This document shows positions 56,084 to 64,000 of a DNA stretch of 64,000 nt, one piece after another (position 1 is the first letter of the stretch; the number at the start of each line of letters is the position of its first letter). This DNA is from Pasteurella dagmatis (GTDB taxonomy: Bacteria > Pseudomonadota > Gammaproteobacteria > Enterobacterales > Pasteurellaceae). Both the position numbers and the translations under genes were made by a program. The notes under the pieces were generated by a model. The model did no database searches and had not been told where the DNA came from. It saw only the letters and a program-made list of their open reading frames with translations. The stretch is taken from contig NZ_LT906448.1 in NCBI RefSeq assembly GCF_900186835.1, forward strand, positions 620,001 through 684,000, written 5' to 3'.

Positions 56084-56896
56084 CTAATAGGTTTTTGCTG
56101 TTTGCATAAATTCTGCCACATATTCATTTGCTGGATTTTGTAATAATTCTTGTGGCGTGCCAGTTTGAATAAGCTCGCCAGAATTGAGGATCGCAATATA
56201 ATTTCCCATTTTTATTGCCTCATCAATATCGTGAGTAATGAACACAATGCATTTATTTAAACGTTGTTGAAGATTTAGCACAAGATCTTGTAATTTCACT
56301 CGAATAAGGGGATCTAGAGCAGAAAAAGCTTCATCCATCAAAATAATATCGGTATTGGCAGTTAATGCTCGAGCTAATCCCACACGTTGACGCATCCCCC
56401 CTGAAAGCTGTGAGGGGTAAGCATTTTCATAGCCTGATAATTTCACTTCATTGAGCCAATAACGAGCTTGTTCTTGTTGCTCAGCCTGACTGGAACCACG
56501 TACTTTTAACCCATAAGCCACATTTTGTTGTACGGTTAAGTGAGGCAATAAACCAAAATGTTGGAATACCATACTTACGCGCTCTTGACGGAAAATACGC
56601 AATTCAGTTTGGCTTAATGCAGTTACATTGGTTTCACAGGCCCAAACCTCGCCGCAACTAGGTTCAATTAATCTATTGATATGGCGAACTAATGTGGATT
56701 TTCCTGAGCCAGATAAACCGATAATGCAAAAAATACTATTGCCATTCATTTGTAAATTGATGTTGCGTAATCCAATTTGACAACCTGTTTGTTGAAAAAT
56801 TTCAGTATTAGGTGCATTTTCTTTTAAAAGCGCGAGGGCTTTGTCACAATGTTTTCCGTAGATCTTGCTAATATCTTTTAATACAATTTCTGACAT
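56084..56896 (-). CDS. Glycine-betaine/choline-type ABC importer ATP-binding protein
   Basis: A 270-residue ABC ATPase of the ProV/OpuA type: it starts SEIVLKDISKIYGKHCDKAL, has Walker A GLSGSGKST near residue 62, signature LSGGMRQRVGLARAL, and Walker B ILMDEAFSALDPLIR. The open frame extends to 56956, but ATG 56896 has an AAGGAA site upstream and the extra 20 residues overlap the permease gene, so I chose the later start. No C-terminal CBS domains are present, unlike E. coli ProV. It is in one operon with the fused permease gene. Confidence 0.88.
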   Translation of the reverse strand: MSEIVLKDISKIYGKHCDKALALLKENAPNTEIFQQTGCQIGLRNINLQMNGNSIFCIIGLSGSGKSTLVRHINRLIEPSCGEVWACETNVTALSQTELRIFRQERVSMVFQHFGLLPHLTVQQNVAYGLKVRGSSQAEQQEQARYWLNEVKLSGYENAYPSQLSGGMRQRVGLARALTANTDIILMDEAFSALDPLIRVKLQDLVLNLQQRLNKCIVFITHDIDEAIKMGNYIAILNSGELIQTGTPQELLQNPANEYVAEFMQTAKTY

Positions 56897-56912
56897 TTTG
56901 AATTCCTTAACA

Positions 56913-58754
56913 TTACTGCTTTTGTCTACGCCCGTAAGCTTGTGTGATGCGATCAATAATAATAGCTAGAATCACAATCGCTGCTCCAGCTTCAACCCCT
57001 TGACCAATATTCAAGGTTTGAATAGCTTGTAGTACATATTCGCCCAAACCTTTTGCCCCAATCATTGAGGCTAACACTACCATTCCTAAAGACATCATTA
57101 CCGCTTGGTTAATTCCTGCCATAATGCTTGCTTTTGCTTGTGGTAAAAGCACCCAGACTAGCAACTGCCAACGGGTACTGCCGAATGATTGTGCTGCTTC
57201 AATAATTTGTGGATTAACTTGGCGAATTCCTAATGCGGTTAAACGAATAAGTGGTGCAATTGCGTAAACGACCGTTGCAAATAAAGCAGGCACCTTGCCG
57301 ATTCCAAATAACATTAAAACGGGAATTAAATATACAAAGCTTGGCATCGTTTGAATTACGTCAAGAATAGGTTGTAGTATGCGATGCAATCTTGCATTAG
57401 AGGCCATTAAAATACCGATTGGAATACCTAGTAGGGTAATAAATAATGCTGAGACAATCAGCAAAGCTAGAGTTTGCATTAGTGGAAACCATAGTCCTAG
57501 AGCACCAATTAAATATATTCCTCCTAGGCAAAGTAGTGAAAACCACCATTTTTTTGTGGCGTGCCAACTGATGAGCGCAATAAGAATCAGTATTAGCCAA
57601 GCAGGTGTAGCTTGTAAAACACTCTCAATGGGAAGTAGCAAATAATCCAATGAAATTTGACTGATTTGGCGAAACTCAACACCATAATTTTGCACTGTTT
57701 TAACTAATGAACGATTGAGAGAGTCTGCGATAGACCAAGGGGCAAAAATGGAGTTCTCTTGTTTTTCATCTTGTTGTAAGAATTGTTGTAGCTTCTCTTT
57801 TGCTTGCTGTGAAACCCACTTTTGCCAAATATCGGGGTGTTGTTGTAAAAAGAAAAAAGCTTGAGTTGATCCATTTCGTTTATTTTCAGCCATTTCTAAA
57901 ATTGCTTGATTTAAAGTGTCCGGTTCAAATTGGATATGCTTAATTAACTCAATTAGCTGAGGGTATTGATTAGCAAATGTGCTGGAGACAGACATTGCTA
58001 ATTGAGAACGAGGGAAACCACTTACGCAACTTGGTTGGTTATCTGAATGTAATAATTGCTCCCAACACGTAGGTTGATAAGTAGGAAATTCAATCGGTTC
58101 AAAGGCATATTTTGCCATTAGTCCAGTGGGCTGCCAGTAATAAAATAGAATGGGTTTACGTTGTTCATAAGCAGAAGAAATTTCGGCATCTAGCGTTGCC
58201 CCAGTACCGGGGTGAACATTATTAAATTGCTTTGAAAGTCCAGTATTTTTTAATAGATGAGTATTGAATATTTCGCAGGTCCACCCAGTTGGACAATTTA
58301 AAAAACGGGCTTTATTTGGTTGTTCAGGATCTGAAAAAAGATGATGAAATTGGAGTAAGTCAGTGACATTTTTTAATGTGGGATGTTTTTTCTTAGTATA
58401 ATCAGGTATATACCAGCCTTGTGTAGCCCCACCTTTCAAGGTATTACCAATTATTTGAACTTTACCTTCATTCACTGCTTGTTCAATGATAGGAGAACGT
58501 CCAACCCATTGTTCAGCAATAATTTGAATATCATTTTGCGCAAGTGCAGTTTCTAATGCATTAGTTGCACCTGGCACAATTTCAGTTTGGCATCCATATC
58601 CTTTACGTAAGATTAGATCGAAAAGTGCGGTCGAAAATTGTCCACTTTCCCAATCTAATGCACCAAGTTTTATTGGCTTATTTGTATCGCAAGCGAGAGA
58701 GTCACTACTAAAAAGTAATAGAAATGCGATACTTAAGCTTTTTAAGACTTTCAT
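56913..58754 (-). CDS. Fused glycine-betaine-type binding protein and ABC permease
   Basis: A 613-residue fusion. Residues 1-21: Sec signal (MKVLKSLSIAFLLLFSSDSLA, then CDTN, so a lipoprotein-like cysteine follows). Residues about 25-300: OpuAC-type substrate-binding domain (IKLGALDWESGQFSTALFDLILRKGYG, GATQGWYIPDYTKKKHPT). A linker and TM helices follow, then a ProW-type permease (about 385-613) with the EAA-like loop IIEAAQSFGSTRWQLLVWVLLPQA. In fused proteins of this kind the binding domain is periplasmic or external. The ATPase gene follows after 16 bases. Substrate (betaine, choline or proline-betaine) is not determined. Confidence 0.88.
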   Translation of the reverse strand: MKVLKSLSIAFLLLFSSDSLACDTNKPIKLGALDWESGQFSTALFDLILRKGYGCQTEIVPGATNALETALAQNDIQIIAEQWVGRSPIIEQAVNEGKVQIIGNTLKGGATQGWYIPDYTKKKHPTLKNVTDLLQFHHLFSDPEQPNKARFLNCPTGWTCEIFNTHLLKNTGLSKQFNNVHPGTGATLDAEISSAYEQRKPILFYYWQPTGLMAKYAFEPIEFPTYQPTCWEQLLHSDNQPSCVSGFPRSQLAMSVSSTFANQYPQLIELIKHIQFEPDTLNQAILEMAENKRNGSTQAFFFLQQHPDIWQKWVSQQAKEKLQQFLQQDEKQENSIFAPWSIADSLNRSLVKTVQNYGVEFRQISQISLDYLLLPIESVLQATPAWLILILIALISWHATKKWWFSLLCLGGIYLIGALGLWFPLMQTLALLIVSALFITLLGIPIGILMASNARLHRILQPILDVIQTMPSFVYLIPVLMLFGIGKVPALFATVVYAIAPLIRLTALGIRQVNPQIIEAAQSFGSTRWQLLVWVLLPQAKASIMAGINQAVMMSLGMVVLASMIGAKGLGEYVLQAIQTLNIGQGVEAGAAIVILAIIIDRITQAYGRRQKQ

Positions 58755-59013
58755 TCAAATTCCTTTATTTAATTTTAGTACAAACAGATTGTAACGAAAT
58801 AGATTTTAGATGCAATGGCTCTAAAAGTCAGTGCTGAATATGATCTAATCCAAAGATAAAAAGAGCGGTCAATTTTTATTGTTTTGATATTAAAAAATTA
58901 ATATGTCATTTTATTAGCGATCAGAAAAGTAATTAACTTTTTCTACGAAATCCCCCTTGAAACTTGTGTATAATGCCCCATATTCAACAAATGATTAAAT
59001 AGTAAAGAAGTTT

Positions 59014-59643
59014 ATGGGAAAGAAAAAACGTTCAGCGAGTTCTTCTCGCTGGTTAAATGAGCATTTTAAAGATCCGTTTGTACAAAAAGCACACAAACAA
59101 AAGCTACGTTCTCGTGCCTATTTTAAGTTGGATGAAATTCAACAAACCGATCGTTTATTTAAACCGGGAATGACGGTGGTTGATTTAGGTGCGGCACCGG
59201 GAGGTTGGTCGCAGTATGTGGTGAGCCAAATTGGTGACAAGGGTCGAGTGATTGCTTGTGATATTTTAGAAATGGATCCTATCGTCGGAGTCGATTTTTT
59301 ACAAGGTGATTTCCGCGATGAAAATGTTTTAGCTACACTATTAGAGCGTGTAGGGGAAGGTAAAGTTGATGTGGTGATGTCAGATATGGCACCAAATTTT
59401 AGTGGTATGCCTTCAGTTGATATTCCACGTGCAATGTATTTAGTTGAATTGGCTTTAGATATGTGCAAACAAGTGCTTGCAACTAAAGGCAGTTTTGTTG
59501 TGAAAGTATTTCAGGGTGAAGGTTTTGATGAATACTTAAGAGAAATTCGCTCTCTCTTTAGTGTTGTAAAAGTTCGTAAGCCTGAAGCCTCAAGAGATCG
59601 TTCTCGTGAGGTATATATTGTTGCGACAGGGTACAAAAATTAA
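59014..59643 (+). CDS. rlmE: 23S rRNA 2'-O-ribose U2552 methyltransferase RlmE (FtsJ)
   Basis: RlmE methylates U2552 in the A-loop of 23S rRNA. The 209-residue protein has the catalytic K-D-K-E set at K38 (RAYFKLDE), D124 ([10 protein letters not shown]), K164 ([11 protein letters not shown]) and E199 (RSREVY), identical in position to E. coli RrmJ, and the SAM loop [12 protein letters not shown] at 56-67. It lies upstream of ftsH, the conserved rlmE-ftsH pair, with a 126-base gap. Confidence 0.97.
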   Translation: MGKKKRSASSSRWLNEHFKDPFVQKAHKQKLRSRAYFKLDEIQQTDRLFKPGMTVVDLGAAPGGWSQYVVSQIGDKGRVIACDILEMDPIVGVDFLQGDFRDENVLATLLERVGEGKVDVVMSDMAPNFSGMPSVDIPRAMYLVELALDMCKQVLATKGSFVVKVFQGEGFDEYLREIRSLFSVVKVRKPEASRDRSREVYIVATGYKN

Positions 59644-59769
59644 TTTGGTGATATCAATGTTTGATATTTGCACAAATATTGACTATTAATACGATAATTT
59701 CCAATTTTATAATAAATATAGTAATCTCTCGTAACAAATTATTAACGTTAGCAAAAAAGAGGTCAAACC

Positions 59770-61698
59770 TTGAACGATATGGTAAAAAATTTAGTCCTTT
59801 GGATTGTGGTAGCTGTGGTAATGATGACCGCATACCAAGGCTTTAACTCTGCTTCGTCAGGCAATACCACCGACTATACAACCTTCATTTCAGATGTTGG
59901 CAATGATCAGGTGCGTCAAGCACGTTTTGATTATAATGAAATTTATGTAACCAAAACAGATGGTTCAAAATACACTACTGTGATGCCATTAGATGACGAT
60001 AACTTATTGAATGATCTATTAAATAAAAAAGTAAAGATTGAAGGTACACCACCAGAAAAGCGTGGTTTCTTCTCACAAATCTTAATCTCTTGGTTCCCAA
60101 TGATCTTGCTAATTGGCGTATGGTTATTCTTTATGCGCCAAATGCAAGGTGGTGGAAACAAAGCAATGAGCTTTGGTAAAAGCCGTGCACGTATGATGAC
60201 ACAAGAGCAGATTAAAACGACTTTTGCCGATGTTGCTGGTTGTGATGAAGCAAAAGAAGAAGTGGGTGAAATTGTTGATTTCTTACGTGATCCAGGTAAA
60301 TTCCAAAAGTTAGGTGGTAAAATTCCTAAAGGGATCTTGATGGTTGGTCCTCCAGGTACGGGTAAAACATTACTTGCAAAAGCAATTGCGGGTGAAGCAA
60401 AAGTACCATTCTTTACGATTTCAGGTTCTGACTTCGTAGAAATGTTTGTGGGGGTTGGTGCTTCACGTGTACGTGATATGTTCGAACAAGCCAAGAAAAA
60501 TGCACCTTGCTTGATCTTTATTGATGAGATTGATGCTGTTGGCCGTCAGCGTGGTGCAGGTTTAGGTGGTGGTCACGATGAGCGTGAACAAACGCTTAAC
60601 CAAATGCTTGTAGAAATGGATGGCTTTGAAGGTAATGAAGGTGTAATCGTTATCGCTGCAACTAACCGTCCAGATGTGCTTGACCCTGCATTAACTCGTC
60701 CTGGTCGTTTTGACCGCCAAGTTGTAGTTGGTTTACCTGATGTACGTGGACGTGAACAGATCTTAAAAGTACATATGCGTAAAGTACCAATTGCACCAGA
60801 TGTTGATCCAATGACATTAGCACGTGGTACACCAGGTTATTCTGGTGCAGACTTAGCAAATTTAGTGAATGAAGCTGCGTTATTTGCAGCTCGTACTAAC
60901 AAGCGATTAGTAACAATGCTTGAGTTTGAAAAAGCGAAAGACAAAATCAATATGGGACCAGAGCGTCGCACAATGATTATGACGGATAAGCAAAAAGAGT
61001 CTACTGCATACCACGAAGCTGGCCACGCAATTGTAGGTTATATTGTACCAGAGCACGACCCTGTACATAAAGTAACGATTATCCCTCGTGGACGTGCCTT
61101 AGGTGTGACATTCTTCTTACCTGAGGGTGATCAAGTAAGCATCAGCCAAAAACAATTAGAAAGTAAGCTTTCTACACTTTATGCTGGTCGTTTAGCTGAA
61201 GATTTAATCTATGGTGAGGAAAATATCTCAACGGGAGCATCAAACGATATTAAAGTAGCGACAAATATCGCACGTAATATGGTGACCCAATGGGGCTTCT
61301 CTGACAAACTTGGTCCAATTCTTTATTCAGAAGATGATGGTGAAGTGTTCTTAGGTCGCTCAATGGCAAAAGCAAAACATATGTCAGATGAAACGGCACA
61401 CCTTATCGATGAAGAAGTGCGTGCAATAGTGACTCGCAACTATGAGCGTGCAAGACAGATTCTGATTGATAATATGGATATTTTGCACGCAATGAAAGAT
61501 GCGTTAGTGAAATATGAAACCATTGAGGAAGAGCAGATCGAACAGTTGATGAAACGCCAACCTGTAACACCTCCTTCAGGCTGGGATGATTCAGACAAGA
61601 AAGATCAAAATCAACCAACACAATCAGATGATGATAGTACCAAAAGTGCGGTCGAAAATGATTTAAATTCTGAAGAAAGTAGTTTCTTTGAGAAGTAG
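59770..61698 (+). CDS. ftsH: ATP-dependent zinc metalloprotease FtsH
   Basis: FtsH degrades membrane and short-lived cytosolic proteins. The 642-residue product has two TM segments flanking a periplasmic domain (about 1-130), Walker A GPPGTGKT near 193, Walker [12 protein letters not shown] near 250, the second-region-of-homology [18 protein letters not shown], and zinc motif HEAGH (H415, E416, H419). I use TTG 59770 because AGAGG lies 7 bases upstream; ATG 59779 (MVKNLVLW) is closer to the annotated E. coli start but has no well-placed ribosome site. An uptake signal (61644-61652) lies in the tail codons. A terminator follows. Confidence 0.96.
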   Translation: MNDMVKNLVLWIVVAVVMMTAYQGFNSASSGNTTDYTTFISDVGNDQVRQARFDYNEIYVTKTDGSKYTTVMPLDDDNLLNDLLNKKVKIEGTPPEKRGFFSQILISWFPMILLIGVWLFFMRQMQGGGNKAMSFGKSRARMMTQEQIKTTFADVAGCDEAKEEVGEIVDFLRDPGKFQKLGGKIPKGILMVGPPGTGKTLLAKAIAGEAKVPFFTISGSDFVEMFVGVGASRVRDMFEQAKKNAPCLIFIDEIDAVGRQRGAGLGGGHDEREQTLNQMLVEMDGFEGNEGVIVIAATNRPDVLDPALTRPGRFDRQVVVGLPDVRGREQILKVHMRKVPIAPDVDPMTLARGTPGYSGADLANLVNEAALFAARTNKRLVTMLEFEKAKDKINMGPERRTMIMTDKQKESTAYHEAGHAIVGYIVPEHDPVHKVTIIPRGRALGVTFFLPEGDQVSISQKQLESKLSTLYAGRLAEDLIYGEENISTGASNDIKVATNIARNMVTQWGFSDKLGPILYSEDDGEVFLGRSMAKAKHMSDETAHLIDEEVRAIVTRNYERARQILIDNMDILHAMKDALVKYETIEEEQIEQLMKRQPVTPPSGWDDSDKKDQNQPTQSDDDSTKSAVENDLNSEESSFFEK

Positions 61699-61728
61699 TG
61701 TACAATAAGATAAATTTATTTCTAAAAT

Positions 61729-61765
61729 AAAGCTTCCTTGTTGATAAAATAAGGAAGCTTTTTCT
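61729..61765 (+). terminator. Terminator after ftsH
   Basis: Stem AAAGCTTCCTT (61729-61739) and AAGGAAGCTTT (61751-61761) with an 11-base loop and T tail, 30 bases after the stop. Confidence 0.88.
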
Positions 61766-61883
61766 TTAATTATGTAAGTTTTCTCTATAACTTAGACAAT
61801 AAATGTCTCTTTTGTAAGAATTTATTTTTATCCACTTCATCTTTAGTTATAATTGCTACTAATTTACTTAATCAGCACAAGCA

Positions 61884-62711
61884 ATGAAACTATACGCAAA
61901 TAATAAAATCTTAGATCTTTCTATGCCCCAAATTATGGGGATCCTAAACTTCACTCCGGATTCTTTTTCAGATAGTGGTCAATTTTTTAATTTAGATAAA
62001 GCACTCTTTCATGTTGAGAAAATGTTGAATGCGGGGGCTGCGATCATTGATATTGGCGGAGAATCTACTCGTCCGATGGCAGATGAAGTGACACTTGAAC
62101 AAGAATTAGCTCGTGTGATTCCCATGGTTGAAGCGGTAAATAAAAACTTTGACTGTTGGATTTCCGTGGATACTTCGAAATCTGTAGTAATGCAAGAAGC
62201 AGCAAAAGTCGGAATGGATTTAATTAATGACATTCGTGCACTACGCGAGCCCAATGCATTAGAAACAGCAATTGCGTTGGATTTACCTACTTGCATTATG
62301 CATATGCAAGGAGAACCTCGTACAATGCAACTCAATCCAACTTATGATAATGTGGTTGAGGATGTTTTTACATTCTTAATGCAACGTACAGAAGAATGTG
62401 TGAATGCAGGCATGAAAAAATCCCACTTGATTTGGGATATGGGGTTTGGTTTTGGTAAAACTGTTGAGCACAATTATAAATTATTGAAAAATATACCGCA
62501 CTTTTGTACGCAAGGTTATCCTGTCTTAGCTGGGCTTTCTCGTAAATCAATGATCGGTACTATATTAAATAAATCAGTGGAGAAGCGAATGGTTGGTAGT
62601 GTCTCAGGTGCATTATTAGCCGCAATGAATGGTGCGAGTATTTTGCGGGTGCATGATGTTGAAGAAACAGCAGATGCGTTAAAAGTTTGGCAAGCGATGA
62701 ATGTCGCATAA
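61884..62711 (+). CDS. folP: Dihydropteroate synthase
   Basis: FolP joins para-aminobenzoate to the pterin pyrophosphate in folate synthesis and is the sulfonamide target. The 275-residue TIM-barrel enzyme shows MGILNFTPDSFSDSGQF near 18, DIGGESTRP near 56, ISVDTSKSVVMQEA, LINDIRAL, and PVLAGLSRKSMIG near 213. Length is standard. It lies upstream of glmM by 18 bases, the folP-glmM pair seen in many gamma-proteobacteria. An uptake signal lies at 62495-62503. Confidence 0.96.
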   Translation: MKLYANNKILDLSMPQIMGILNFTPDSFSDSGQFFNLDKALFHVEKMLNAGAAIIDIGGESTRPMADEVTLEQELARVIPMVEAVNKNFDCWISVDTSKSVVMQEAAKVGMDLINDIRALREPNALETAIALDLPTCIMHMQGEPRTMQLNPTYDNVVEDVFTFLMQRTEECVNAGMKKSHLIWDMGFGFGKTVEHNYKLLKNIPHFCTQGYPVLAGLSRKSMIGTILNKSVEKRMVGSVSGALLAAMNGASILRVHDVEETADALKVWQAMNVA

Positions 62712-62729
62712 CTAAGAAGGAAAGTAACT

Positions 62730-64000
62730 ATGGCAAATCGTAAATATTTTGGAACAGATGGGGTGCGTGGCAAAGTGGGTAGCGCACCAATTACACCAGA
62801 TTTTGCATTAAAATTAGGCTGGGCAGCAGGCAAAGTATTGGCTACACAAGGCTCACGTACAGTTTTAATAGGTAAAGATACACGTATTTCTGGCTATATG
62901 TTAGAGTCAGCGCTGGAAGCTGGTTTAGCTGCTGCAGGGCTTTCTGCAGCATTTACTGGCCCAATGCCTACCCCTGCAATCGCTTATTTAACACGTACTT
63001 TTCGTGCGGAGGCCGGCGTTGTGATTTCAGCATCACACAACCCTTATTATGATAATGGGATTAAGTTTTTCTCGGCACAAGGAACCAAATTACCAGATGA
63101 TGTAGAAGAAGCTATCGAAGCGATGCTTGAACAACCTATCGATTGTGTTGAGTCAGCAGATCTTGGTCGTGCAAGTCGTATTAAAGATGCCGCAGGTCGT
63201 TATATTGAATTTTGTAAAAGTACATTTCCTGCACATTTAAGTTTAGAAGGCTACAAGATCGTTGTGGACTGCGCAAATGGGGCAACTTACCACATTGCAC
63301 CAAATGTAATGCGTGAGCTAGGCGCAGAAGTAATTGAAATTGGTACTCAACCAAACGGGATGAATATCAATGAAAAATGTGGTGCAACAGATATTCAAGC
63401 GCTAACAGAAAAAGTTCTCGAAGTGAACGCAGATGTAGGTTTAGCTTACGATGGTGATGGTGATCGCATTATGATGGTGGATCATTTAGGAAATAAAGTA
63501 GATGGTGACCAAATTTTATTTATTATTGCTCGTGAAGCCTTACGTTCAGGAAACTTAAAAGGTGGTGTTGTTGGTACATTAATGAGTAATATGAGCTTAG
63601 AACTTGCACTTAAACAGCTTGGTGTACCATTCTTACGCGCAAACGTGGGTGACCGCTATGTACTTGAAAAAATGCAGGAAAAAGGCTGGATGTTTGGTGG
63701 AGAAAATTCAGGCCATATTATCATTGCGGATAAAAACACCACTGGCGATGGGATTATTGCTTCTTTAGCAGTATTAAGTGCAATGGTAGAACATCGTTTA
63801 TCATTAAATGAATTAGCAAGTGCGGTACAATTATTTCCACAAGTGTTAATTAATGTGCGCTTTGCGGGTGGTTCAAACCCACTTGAAAGTGAAACAGTAA
63901 AAAGAGTTGCAGCACAGGTTGAAACTCGTTTAGTAGGAAAAGGTCGCATTCTATTACGTAAGTCGGGCACAGAACCATTAATTCGTGTTATGGTCGAGTG
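62730..64000 (+). CDS. glmM: Phosphoglucosamine mutase GlmM (3' end outside window)
   Basis: GlmM interconverts glucosamine-6-phosphate and glucosamine-1-phosphate for cell-wall precursor synthesis. From ATG 62730 (with AAGGAAAG upstream) 423 codons are visible out of about 445. The family start [14 protein letters not shown], the phospho-serine motif ISASHNP with S102, the metal loop [23 protein letters not shown], and the phosphate-binding [12 protein letters not shown] are all present. The last roughly 20 residues lie beyond the window. An uptake signal lies at 63818-63826. Confidence 0.96.
   Translation, partial: MANRKYFGTDGVRGKVGSAPITPDFALKLGWAAGKVLATQGSRTVLIGKDTRISGYMLESALEAGLAAAGLSAAFTGPMPTPAIAYLTRTFRAEAGVVISASHNPYYDNGIKFFSAQGTKLPDDVEEAIEAMLEQPIDCVESADLGRASRIKDAAGRYIEFCKSTFPAHLSLEGYKIVVDCANGATYHIAPNVMRELGAEVIEIGTQPNGMNINEKCGATDIQALTEKVLEVNADVGLAYDGDGDRIMMVDHLGNKVDGDQILFIIAREALRSGNLKGGVVGTLMSNMSLELALKQLGVPFLRANVGDRYVLEKMQEKGWMFGGENSGHIIIADKNTTGDGIIASLAVLSAMVEHRLSLNELASAVQLFPQVLINVRFAGGSNPLESETVKRVAAQVETRLVGKGRILLRKSGTEPLIRVMVE

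Noticed and set aside
56897-56956. Upstream start for the ABC ATPase gene
   Set aside because: The extra 20 residues overlap the permease gene and no ribosome site is present; ATG 56896 is well placed.

Overview
This window comes from a Pasteurellaceae chromosome. The DNA is AT-rich, and I found about 30 copies of the 9-bp Haemophilus-type uptake signal (AAGTGCGGT or its complement), often extended with a T-rich tail. This is the Hin subtype of the signal, so I place the organism in the Haemophilus / Aggregatibacter / Pasteurella group rather than the Actinobacillus pleuropneumoniae group. Several gene blocks (lrp-ftsK-lolA-rarA; ribH-nusB-thiL-pgpA-rhtB-dapB; rlmE-ftsH-folP-glmM) match the order I remember from H. 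influenzae. I cannot name the species.

Layout. 1-4914: end of lrp, then ftsK, lolA and rarA. 5008-6786: an AraC-type regulator divergent from a probably Tat-exported isochorismatase-type hydrolase. 6997-12337: a tyrP-like permease, then the ribH-nusB-thiL-pgpA-rhtB-dapB run. 12382-19686: a complete tetrathionate respiration locus (ttrRS divergent from ttrBCA) with a perfect FNR-type box and two other dyads in the control region. It sits between dapB and yfaE, which I recall as neighbours in H. influenzae, so it looks like a cargo insertion. 20216-21915: yfaE, a decayed hydrolase remnant and nrdB, without nrdA. 22173-23770: a MetP/MetS-type NSS transporter with its 30-residue small subunit. 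24680-35494: one 3604-codon trimeric autotransporter adhesin built of head repeats, N@d coiled coil and about seven 266-306-residue stalk modules.

35652-41389 is the most unusual part. It is a two-gene minus-strand operon. The first gene encodes a two-TM channel-like / TrkA-like protein ending in a RyR domain, and is split by a 1-base frameshift in an A6 tract. The second encodes a 1275-residue TIR - nSTAND NTPase - TM - TPR protein whose TPR array has an exact 48-residue period. I interpret the pair as a nucleotide-signal immune or abortive-infection system: STAND sensor, TIR NADase, and a RyR-gated membrane effector.

42018-50646: dinB, htpX, epmC, an ABC-2 exporter (yadG/yadH-like), and a TAXI-TRAP transporter with a universal stress protein. 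50818-55976: a YdjM-like membrane protein, metE divergent from metR with a tandem MetJ operator beside metE, and a small YgjV-like membrane protein. 56084-58754: a glycine-betaine-type ABC importer whose binding protein and permease are fused. 59014-64000: rlmE, ftsH, folP and the 5' part of glmM.

No tRNA, rRNA, CRISPR array, intact IS element or prophage was recognised. All family assignments are from reading translated sequence; no database search was run.
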